Assembly (NCBI GenBank): GCA_030590715.1
Contig: JAUVCU010000130.1
Span: 1 to 5,654, forward strand
Direction of reading: 5' to 3'
Length of the DNA stretch: 5,654 nt
Source of the DNA: Lentisphaeria bacterium
GTDB lineage: Bacteria; Verrucomicrobiota; Lentisphaeria; Victivallales; JAUVCU01
Position 1 is the stretch's first letter; each line of letters begins with the position of its first letter. A program made the translations under genes and the position numbers. Shown piece after piece: positions 1 to 5,654 of this stretch. The notes beneath the pieces were generated by a model. The model did no database searches, was not told the origin of the DNA, and saw only the letters and a program-made list of their open reading frames with translations.

Positions 1-10
1 ATTACGACTT

Positions 11-65
11 CAATAAAAACAACGACTTATTGAATTATACAATATTGTTCAGTCAATATATATTG
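11..65. repeat. Cluster of six CAATA/TATTG blocks in palindromic arrangement
   Basis: CAATA occurs at 11-15, 40-44 and 54-58, and its complement TATTG at 28-32, 43-47 and 61-65. Pairs make the palindromes CAATATTG (40-47) and CAATATATATTG (54-65), and the inverted repeats TATTG-N7-CAATA (28-44) and ATATTG-N6-CAATAT (42-59). A seven-base direct repeat ACGACTT (4-10 and 22-28) adjoins. A minus-strand TATAAT lies at 34-39 without a well-spaced -35. This could be a control region for a gene beyond the left edge, but AT-richness makes chance matches common. Confidence 0.3.
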
Positions 66-72
66 GGAGTAT

Positions 73-88
73 TTCTTCTCTCGAAGAA
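73..88 (-). terminator. Short hairpin after the SNF2 gene, possible weak terminator
   Basis: On the minus strand TTCTTC-GAGA-GAAGAA forms a perfect six-pair stem closed by a GAGA (GNRA-type) tetraloop, starting about 20 bases after the stop codon. The stem has only two G-C pairs and no U-tract follows, so it is not a classic intrinsic terminator. It may instead protect the 3' end or be chance. Confidence 0.25.
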
Positions 89-108
89 TCAGAAAGTATG
101 CAAAGAAC

Positions 109-3100
109 TTAAGACTCGCGGATAAATTTAAGCAGCTCTTCTGAAGATACTTTTCCAGACACATCAGTACCGTCAAGAATACTGTCAGCCAGCTCTCTCT
201 TTCCTTTATGAAGCTCAACGATCTTTTCTTCAATAGTACCTGTCGTTACCAATCGATAAATAGTAACCGGCTTCTTCTGTCCAATACGGTGAGCACGGTC
301 TGTGGCCTGATCCTCAACTGCAGGGTTCCACCACGGATCCATGTGAAGCACATAATCGGCTTCAGTAAGGTTCAATCCAAAACCTCCAGCTTTCAGACTA
401 ATCAGGAACAGATCCCCTTCTCCGTTCTGGAAAGCATCAATACTCTTCTGGCGGTCGCGAATCGAAATAGAACCATCCAGATACTGATATTTAATTCCTT
501 TGGCATCCAGGTGTTCCCGAATAAGAGATAAGTGCGAAACAAACTGGCTGAATACAAGAGCTTTATGATCATTATCCAGAAGTTCATCAACCACATCTGC
601 AAAAACTTTGAGTTTTGAACTTTCAATAGTGCTGTTCTTGTCAACTAGTCTAGGGTGACAGCAGACACGTCTAAGCTTCATAATTTCAGCAAGGATCTTA
701 ATGTGCTTCTGGCCTTCCGGCATATCAGAAACGTCCAAAGACTCAACAGCTTTCCTCCTCAATGCTTCGTAATATGCAGATTCCTGCTCCGAAAGATTAA
801 TAGACAGAGTGATCTCTGTTTTTTCAGGAAGTTCAGTAAGAACCTGATCTTTAGTTCTGCGAAGCACGAAAGGAGTAATTAGTTTACGGAGCCTTTCCTT
901 GGCATCATCATCCTGAAATTTCTCGATCGGGACCGAATATTTGGTTTTGAAATCAGCCAAAGACCCAAGTAATCCGGGATTTAAAAAATTAAATAAATTC
1001 CACAACTCACCAAGATGATTCTGAACAGGAGTACCGGTTGTGATGACTTTAAAGTCTGCATTGAGAACCATAGCAGCCTGAGAGCGTTTAGTCGCAACAT
1101 TTTTTATGGCCTGTGCTTCATCTAGGATAACTGTGGCAAAACGCAGTTCAGAGAGAAGTTCAGCTTCCTGTTGAAGTAAACCGTAACTGCAGATAAGTAC
1201 ATCACCTTTTTTAAGATCTGAGAGCATTTTCTCTCTAGACTTTCCTCCGAAGATTATCGGATTGAGCCCCGGAGTAAACTTATTACACTCGATCTCCCAG
1301 TTAATACAAAGAGATGCCGGTGCGAGAATAAGTGAAGGTCCGATCTCATATCTATGCTGAACAACAGCAAGGGCCTGGAGAGTTTTACCAAGTCCCATAT
1401 CATCAGCCAGACAGGCTCCAACGCCCCATTCAGCAAGTCGGGCAAGCCACTTGAAACCTTCCAGCTGATAATCTCGTAATTCAGCGGTGACACCTTTAGG
1501 GAGCTCTGGATCAAAGTTTTGAGTACTATCAATTTTTTCAAGGTGGTTATACCACTCCTGTTCATCATCAAACTCTTCTACTTGGTCTGAAATATCCTTA
1601 AACGCCATTGCAGCAAGAGGATTAAGCTTTAACTCGCCCTCACTTTTAACAGAATATGAATTCAACTCGTCAAGCTGACGTCTGAATTCATCGGTCAATG
1701 CAACAAACTGACCTTTACCCAGTGATATAAAATTTGATTTAGACTGTTCTGTTACTTCCATAAGCTCCTGAATAGACATTACTGTCGATTCATCAACCTG
1801 AAGTTTTCCATCAAGAGCAAACCAGCCTTTATTAGAATTAACTTTCAGGTACATGTTCTTTGCAGAAACACGTTTTTTAATCTTAAGTCTTTCACCTTTA
1901 GGCCATTCTACAGAAATCTTATTCCCTAGAGCTTCAAGTTCCATCAGTACCTGCAAACATTCCTCAGGCTGTTCAAAGACCCACTCGCCAGACATATCAT
2001 TGCCGGCCCCAAGTGTAGGACACGAGTCAACGATTTCATCGTAAAGAGCGACTTCCTCTTCGAGATTTCTCCACGTCTGAACGAGCGCATCATCCATTTT
2101 AATAACAAGGTTTTCGCGTCCTGTTCCTGGAGGAAAATACGGACCTTCATTCTCAAATGGACGAACAAACATTTCAAGTTTAAAACCTTTGCTGACCGGC
2201 AAAAGGTGTATATGCATAACAGAACAAGAATCAGTCTCTGCAACATCTTCATTGTTCAAACCAACGACGGATTGGACTGTGACCACATCTGAAACTGCAC
2301 TGATTTTGTTCAAAAGCTCTGACTTTTCTTCTTGAGTTACGAAAGCTGAACTTCCGCCAAGGATCTCGAAAATCTTTTTGTATTCGTCATCAACATCAAT
2401 AATTGCATAACGTGTTGGAGTCTCACGGATAAGCATCATTCCAGGCTCTTCAATATTGAAATCGAAACCGACTTCGTATTCATCACCTTCACGTCTCACG
2501 TGAAGTTCCGGCCCCTTTCTGTAGAGTTCAACATTTACTTCCGGAGACTCAGCGAAAAACAGCAAAGGATGCCCGGCCATAGCCAAAAGGGCTGATTCCT
2601 CATTAAACGAGTAAATTTCCAGGCCTTTATCATCAATGTAAACTTCAATTGCATCGGCAATGTGAGTATCTTGTGGAGTCATTGACGAAACTTCCAGCGA
2701 CTTTATCTTTTTAAGGGTGATGTTACGGCCCTTAGTCCACGACCCCGTTGTAGATATTTTCTGCTCTTTCGGCGTGAATTTAAAATTGTCAAAGTCAATC
2801 AGCCAGATAAGTCTGCTGTTTATTGACACGTTATCGACATAATCTGTTGTTTTGCTTTTGAAAGAAAGCGCCGCTGATGAGCGTTCCCAGTGTTCTTTCT
2901 GCTCTACAATCGGAATAATACTCTCAACACCTAATTCCAATTCAAGCTGTTCGCGCTTTGTCTTAAAGTCAATATTGTCAAACTCAAGTTGCTCAAGTAA
3001 AGCCGCGTATTCCATCTCAAGAATTTTAAATCCACCCGTCTTAGCATCAGCAAGACTGGTATAAAGCGTTTCTCTGCTCCGCTTAAATTCGTCAGGAAAA

Positions 3101-4251
3101 ATCCAGTATTTTGCCAACGTAGAAAATAAATTATATATGCTGTCATTAGGCAGCATATCTTCAGTAACAAGTAGAGCTTTTGCCCCTTTGTATTTATTTT
3201 TAAATGCAAATAAAACAGCCTTTAAAGCACGATATGAAGATGCAAATGGGTTTTTTGAATCTTCAGCGAACGAGATAAATTCAAGAAGTCGCGAATAATT
3301 GTAAAGTTCCTCTTTTTTAAGAAGAGCAAGAATAAAGAAAAGTCCGCTTATATGGACGAAGTAAGCACGTTTGTTGTCTTTAGATTGACGATAAATATCA
3401 AGAGCGTGCTCGTACAATTCAATAGCTCTATCGGTATTTCCTTTATAGAACTCAATCCAGGCAATCCTAGCTATGACATTACTGCTTTCCGGGTATTGAT
3501 CCGATATTTCAAAAGCTTCTTCGAGGTCCCCTCTCAAAACCAGAATTGTAGCCAGAAGGTCCCGGAACTGACGTCCGAAGTGATCCGGTGAATTATCTTT
3601 GTATTCGCGTAAAACTTCCAGAGGTTTGTCCAGTGACTTTAGCGAGAAAATAGAACTGTAAACGATCTCATCCATAGCCACAAGCTGCATAATCATAGGG
3701 AGTGTTTTAAACCATCCCGGCCTGAAAGGCGAATTACAGACAACGCCATACATATTGTTCCCGTGGATCTCATCAGGATAATAACGGCGTCCGATTTTAA
3801 GAATATTATTTACGTGGTTGAAGTCATGACCGTAAATACCGATCCTGACTTCACGTTTGCAGCGGTCAGATTCACTTTCGGCATCATAACATCCCATGCG
3901 GGTCATCGGAAAGATTTCACGGACGGTAATTACGAAAAGGTTGAAGTATTCATTTGAAGCAGCGTATTCGGTCATCTGTTCCACAATAAGTGGATTGCAC
4001 AGGATCGAACTTCCTCTTCTCACAAGTAATTTATGGTCTAAAAGTTTCTCGATCAGCTTGTTCCAGCTTGAAGGAACAAACATGGTCCCCTTCTCCCCTT
4101 TAATCGAACACTGCCTGGCACATCTAAAAAAGCGGGTTTTCTCAACAGGCTCAAAAATTACAGAAGCAAGTTCTACTACAGATTTCTCGTAACTTTCAAG
4201 ACTGCTATAAGATTCGATCAACTCTTCCATTTCACTTGTGATATCTGCCAT
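109..4251 (-). CDS. Long SNF2-family DEAD/DEAH-type ATPase (helicase-like), 1380 aa
   Basis: This gene encodes a cytoplasmic SNF2/HepA-type ATPase expected to translocate on double-stranded DNA and remodel protein-DNA complexes; its target is unknown. Numbering from the start at 4251, the motor is complete. It has LRDYQ (925-929), Walker A DDMGLGKT (950-957), Walker B DEAQ (1044-1047), TGTP (1072-1075), motif IV KALVFSQF (1230-1237), and DRAHRIGQ with its arginine finger ending at 1325. Before the motor lie about 900 residues. They include a possible winged helix (about 25-95), TPR-like helices (about 230-300), a region with RLIW (480-483), PKEQK and WTKGR (505-509) and GHP (560-562), a PYFPPGTG segment (704-711), and a beta-rich GWFALDG segment (809-815) followed by LGKGQFVALT. 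I recall this layout from other long bacterial SNF2 proteins of unknown role. RapA is shorter, about 970 residues. The frame also opens at 4344, but those 31 extra residues look like translated AT-rich leader. No frameshift is seen. The family call is firm; the cellular role is not. Confidence 0.95.
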   Translation of the reverse strand: MADITSEMEELIESYSSLESYEKSVVELASVIFEPVEKTRFFRCARQCSIKGEKGTMFVPSSWNKLIEKLLDHKLLVRRGSSILCNPLIVEQMTEYAASNEYFNLFVITVREIFPMTRMGCYDAESESDRCKREVRIGIYGHDFNHVNNILKIGRRYYPDEIHGNNMYGVVCNSPFRPGWFKTLPMIMQLVAMDEIVYSSIFSLKSLDKPLEVLREYKDNSPDHFGRQFRDLLATILVLRGDLEEAFEISDQYPESSNVIARIAWIEFYKGNTDRAIELYEHALDIYRQSKDNKRAYFVHISGLFFILALLKKEELYNYSRLLEFISFAEDSKNPFASSYRALKAVLFAFKNKYKGAKALLVTEDMLPNDSIYNLFSTLAKYWIFPDEFKRSRETLYTSLADAKTGGFKILEMEYAALLEQLEFDNIDFKTKREQLELELGVESIIPIVEQKEHWERSSAALSFKSKTTDYVDNVSINSRLIWLIDFDNFKFTPKEQKISTTGSWTKGRNITLKKIKSLEVSSMTPQDTHIADAIEVYIDDKGLEIYSFNEESALLAMAGHPLLFFAESPEVNVELYRKGPELHVRREGDEYEVGFDFNIEEPGMMLIRETPTRYAIIDVDDEYKKIFEILGGSSAFVTQEEKSELLNKISAVSDVVTVQSVVGLNNEDVAETDSCSVMHIHLLPVSKGFKLEMFVRPFENEGPYFPPGTGRENLVIKMDDALVQTWRNLEEEVALYDEIVDSCPTLGAGNDMSGEWVFEQPEECLQVLMELEALGNKISVEWPKGERLKIKKRVSAKNMYLKVNSNKGWFALDGKLQVDESTVMSIQELMEVTEQSKSNFISLGKGQFVALTDEFRRQLDELNSYSVKSEGELKLNPLAAMAFKDISDQVEEFDDEQEWYNHLEKIDSTQNFDPELPKGVTAELRDYQLEGFKWLARLAEWGVGACLADDMGLGKTLQALAVVQHRYEIGPSLILAPASLCINWEIECNKFTPGLNPIIFGGKSREKMLSDLKKGDVLICSYGLLQQEAELLSELRFATVILDEAQAIKNVATKRSQAAMVLNADFKVITTGTPVQNHLGELWNLFNFLNPGLLGSLADFKTKYSVPIEKFQDDDAKERLRKLITPFVLRRTKDQVLTELPEKTEITLSINLSEQESAYYEALRRKAVESLDVSDMPEGQKHIKILAEIMKLRRVCCHPRLVDKNSTIESSKLKVFADVVDELLDNDHKALVFSQFVSHLSLIREHLDAKGIKYQYLDGSISIRDRQKSIDAFQNGEGDLFLISLKAGGFGLNLTEADYVLHMDPWWNPAVEDQATDRAHRIGQKKPVTIYRLVTTGTIEEKIVELHKGKRELADSILDGTDVSGKVSSEELLKFIRES

Positions 4252-4253
4252 AA

Positions 4254-4268
4254 CCTCAACTTTTTTTT
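4254..4268 (-). promoter_or_regulatory. Ribosome binding region of the SNF2 gene: GAGG plus A8 tract
   Basis: On the minus strand the start at 4251 is preceded by AAAAAAAAGTTGAGGTT. The GAGG core is only two bases from the ATG, closer than the usual five to nine. A run of eight A (plus-strand T at 4261-4268) lies just upstream and could help initiation as an unstructured, S1-bound leader. This motif supports the start at 4251 over the ATG at 4344, which has no purine-rich motif before it. The close spacing leaves some doubt. The next in-frame ATG, seven codons in, has no better motif. Confidence 0.5.
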
Positions 4269-4309
4269 GCTTAGACTTATATTTATAAAATCGAAAATAC
4301 CATACTACT

Positions 4310-4339
4310 AATATATAAAAATAACAGAGAAAGAGCCAA
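4310..4339 (-). promoter_or_regulatory. Candidate sigma-70 promoter for the SNF2 gene
   Basis: Read on the minus strand, TTGGCT (plus 4334-4339) is followed after 18 bases by TATATT (plus 4310-4315), five of six matches to the -10 consensus. Transcription would begin near 4303 and give a leader of about 50 bases before the ATG at 4251. If correct, the upstream ATG at 4344 is not transcribed. The surroundings are very AT-rich, so a chance match is possible. A second weaker pair, TTGCTT and TATAAC, lies further upstream in the dyad area. Confidence 0.35.
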
Positions 4340-4343
4340 GACA

Positions 4344-4355
4344 TTATTTAAATAA
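4344..4355. repeat. 12-bp perfect palindrome TTATTTAAATAA
   Basis: This perfect AT-only palindrome lies just upstream of the candidate SNF2 promoter. It could be a protein-binding or UP-like element. In a stretch this AT-rich, a 12-bp palindrome carries little weight alone. Confidence 0.3.
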
Positions 4356-4369
4356 AAATGACTAAATTA

Positions 4370-4398
4370 AAGCTATTTTCAGTTATAGCTTGAAAATA
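4370..4398. promoter_or_regulatory. Two overlapping inverted repeats, candidate operator between the divergent genes
   Basis: The first dyad is AAGCTAT (4370-4376) and ATAGCTT (4385-4391), seven perfect pairs around eight bases. The second is TATTTTCA (4374-4381) and TGAAAATA (4391-4398), eight perfect pairs around nine bases. They share bases, so as RNA only one could form at a time; as DNA they could be two overlapping sites. They lie about 80 bases before the kinase ATG and about 120 before the SNF2 ATG. No T-run follows on either strand, so they are not terminators. A regulator role is inferred from position and symmetry only. Confidence 0.35.
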
Positions 4399-4471
4399 CA
4401 AAAGCAAGCAACAACATTTAGATTCAAAAAGACAGCAGGACTCGTTTTAAAGCTAACATTATAAAAAAGTT

Positions 4472-4475
4472 GGAA
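4472..4475 (+). promoter_or_regulatory. Weak ribosome binding site (GGAA) of the kinase gene
   Basis: GGAA lies five bases before the ATG at 4481, an acceptable but weak Shine-Dalgarno match in an A-rich leader. It agrees with the start chosen from the upstream in-frame stop. I could not find a convincing -35/-10 pair for this gene. Confidence 0.5.
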
Positions 4476-4480
4476 CAAAA

Positions 4481-5654
4481 ATGAACTACACTGAATTTAT
4501 TTCTTTTGCTGCATTTTCAATAAACTTGTCTCTGTTATTCCTGGCCTTGTCCAAAAGCAAAAACTCCACTTTAAATGAATACTATGTGGCTCTTCAAATT
4601 CCTGCATTAGCCCTTCTTGCACTGAACTTTGTTCTTCCTACAAATTCGTGGATTGCCGCACCGGAATTCACAAAACATGCACTTCAAACTATTTTTATCG
4701 TCTTTATCTATATGTTCTCCTACCATCTAATCGGTAAAGGCAAAAAACTGCTTTTCACCTTTTCAGCAATAGTGTCAGGTACTATCTACGCTTCATGCGC
4801 TATCACCAGTAATTTCTATATGAAAGCCAACCTGCTATTCCCACTTGCCTGCTATGCCGCTCCTGCATTTTTTCTTTTGATAACAGCCCAAATCAGAAGT
4901 TCCCAAAACACATTTAAGCCTATAGACAACAAGCGCATAAACATAGTTGTACTTGGATTACTTTTAAGTTTAATATCAGAACTCACTCTGACAACGACAT
5001 CACTTCTGCCACATCACTGTTCTGCAGTTCTAACGACATTATTTACATTTATAGCCATAACAAAATTTCAGCCATTAAGTCAGGTTATGAATAAAACAGT
5101 TAACAACATCTTCTGCTCTCTTGATGACGCAGTAATAATCATTGACGCCCAAAAAGTAATTCAAACAGCTAACTCAAAAGCAAATGAGATATTCAAAGAG
5201 CACACAAATAAACTATTAAACACAAGTCTTATGAGCCTCAATCTTCCAATTGGGGAAATTTCACACAACACCATCAACAAGGAGTTCAGATTAGTGACAA
5301 GCCAGGAAGAAAAATCACTTTTCATGACATTAATCCCTCTGTACCAACAACAAAGCTTCACGGGCGCAATAATAATATTAACAGATCTCTCAAAAAGCAA
5401 GACCTTGCAACAACAGCTGATACAAAGCCAGAAAATGGAAGCGATCGGACAGCTTGCCGGCGGAATCGCCCACGACTTCAATAACATGCTCGGCGGAATA
5501 CTGGGAGCCTCCGAGCTCCTTTCGATCAAAACCAAAGGCAACCAAGAGTATAAGCCTATAATCGACATAATTTACAACTCAGCCAAAAAAGCATCTGACC
5601 TTACTCAAAAGCTCCTCTCTTTTTCGAGAAAAGGCAAACTTGCCTCCACTACAC
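4481..5654 (+). CDS. Membrane-bound PAS sensor histidine kinase, 5' part (runs off the window)
   Basis: This is the N-terminal 391 residues of a two-component sensor kinase that would autophosphorylate on histidine and pass the phosphate to a response regulator. The frame is open from ATG 4481 to the window edge, with an in-frame TAA at 4454-4456, so this is the first ATG. About seven hydrophobic segments (near residues 6-23, 35-52, 66-84, 90-110, 116-137, 153-170 and 173-195) suggest a seven-helix membrane sensor. This resembles the 7TM N-terminal region known in some histidine kinases. A PAS-like domain (about 205-305, with DDAVIIIDAQKVIQTAN) follows. A short glutamine-rich linker then leads into the dimerisation helix QKMEAIGQLAGGIAHDFNN, with His331 as phosphoacceptor. 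The HDFNN form is frequent in hybrid kinases with a C-terminal receiver. The ATP-binding domain, and any receiver, lie beyond the edge. It is divergent from the SNF2 gene. The ligand cannot be told. Confidence 0.93.
   Translation, partial: MNYTEFISFAAFSINLSLLFLALSKSKNSTLNEYYVALQIPALALLALNFVLPTNSWIAAPEFTKHALQTIFIVFIYMFSYHLIGKGKKLLFTFSAIVSGTIYASCAITSNFYMKANLLFPLACYAAPAFFLLITAQIRSSQNTFKPIDNKRINIVVLGLLLSLISELTLTTTSLLPHHCSAVLTTLFTFIAITKFQPLSQVMNKTVNNIFCSLDDAVIIIDAQKVIQTANSKANEIFKEHTNKLLNTSLMSLNLPIGEISHNTINKEFRLVTSQEEKSLFMTLIPLYQQQSFTGAIIILTDLSKSKTLQQQLIQSQKMEAIGQLAGGIAHDFNNMLGGILGASELLSIKTKGNQEYKPIIDIIYNSAKKASDLTQKLLSFSRKGKLASTT

Noticed and set aside
27..233. Minus-strand frame of 68 codons across the end of the SNF2 gene
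   Set aside because: About 125 bases overlap the conserved C-terminal coding of the SNF2 gene in another frame, and the product resembles translated AT-rich sequence.
1254..3209. Several frames of 63-105 codons on both strands inside the SNF2 gene
   Set aside because: All overlap one continuous coding frame with recognisable motifs and have no credible products, so they are shadows.
109..4251. Assignment to a known phage-defence system such as DISARM, which has an SNF2 component
   Set aside because: No methylase, nuclease, phospholipase-like or other partner gene is visible, and the SNF2 motor alone does not identify a defence system.
4358..4393. Tiny plus-strand frame MTKLKLFSVIA upstream of the kinase, a possible leader peptide
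   Set aside because: There is no Shine-Dalgarno motif, it has only eleven codons, it is far from the kinase start, and no attenuator hairpin with a T-run follows.
4390..4424. TTGAAA as a -35 box for the kinase
   Set aside because: No acceptable -10 hexamer is found 16-18 bases downstream.
5161..5568. Minus-strand open frame of 135 codons opposite the kinase
   Set aside because: It lies antisense to the PAS and HisKA coding, whose frame gives clear conserved motifs; its protein is an unrecognisable Ser/Leu/Cys-rich product.

Overview
The window holds two genes transcribed away from each other from a shared AT-rich gap. The left three quarters is one very long minus-strand gene (109-4251) for a bacterial SNF2-family ATPase of about 1380 residues. 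Its C-terminal third carries every expected SNF2 motif. Its N-terminal two thirds is a long extension with a possible winged helix, TPR-like helices and a beta-rich region.

The right part (4481 to the window edge) is the 5' portion of a plus-strand sensor histidine kinase. It has about seven hydrophobic segments, a PAS-like domain and an HDFNN-type phosphoacceptor box with His331. The window ends before the ATP-binding domain, so the gene is cut by the edge and is not itself broken.

The two non-coding stretches are both short. Positions 1-108 lie downstream of the SNF2 gene and contain a small hairpin plus a cluster of CAATA/TATTG blocks in palindromic pairs. Positions 4252-4480 form the divergent intergenic region. 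It contains a plausible sigma-70 promoter for the SNF2 gene, an AT palindrome, and two overlapping perfect inverted repeats near the middle that could be an operator. No RNA gene, insertion sequence, CRISPR array or prophage gene is visible.

The organism is a bacterium of moderately low GC, judged by eye at about 40%. The membrane-bound PAS-HisKA kinase with the HDFNN box is of a type common in Desulfovibrio-like Desulfobacterota and some other Gram-negative groups. That assignment is a weak inference, not something the sequence proves. Nothing here shows the two genes working together; the only link is the shared divergent control region. I do not see a complete new system. The least explained parts are the roughly 900-residue extension of the SNF2 protein and the nested dyads between the genes.
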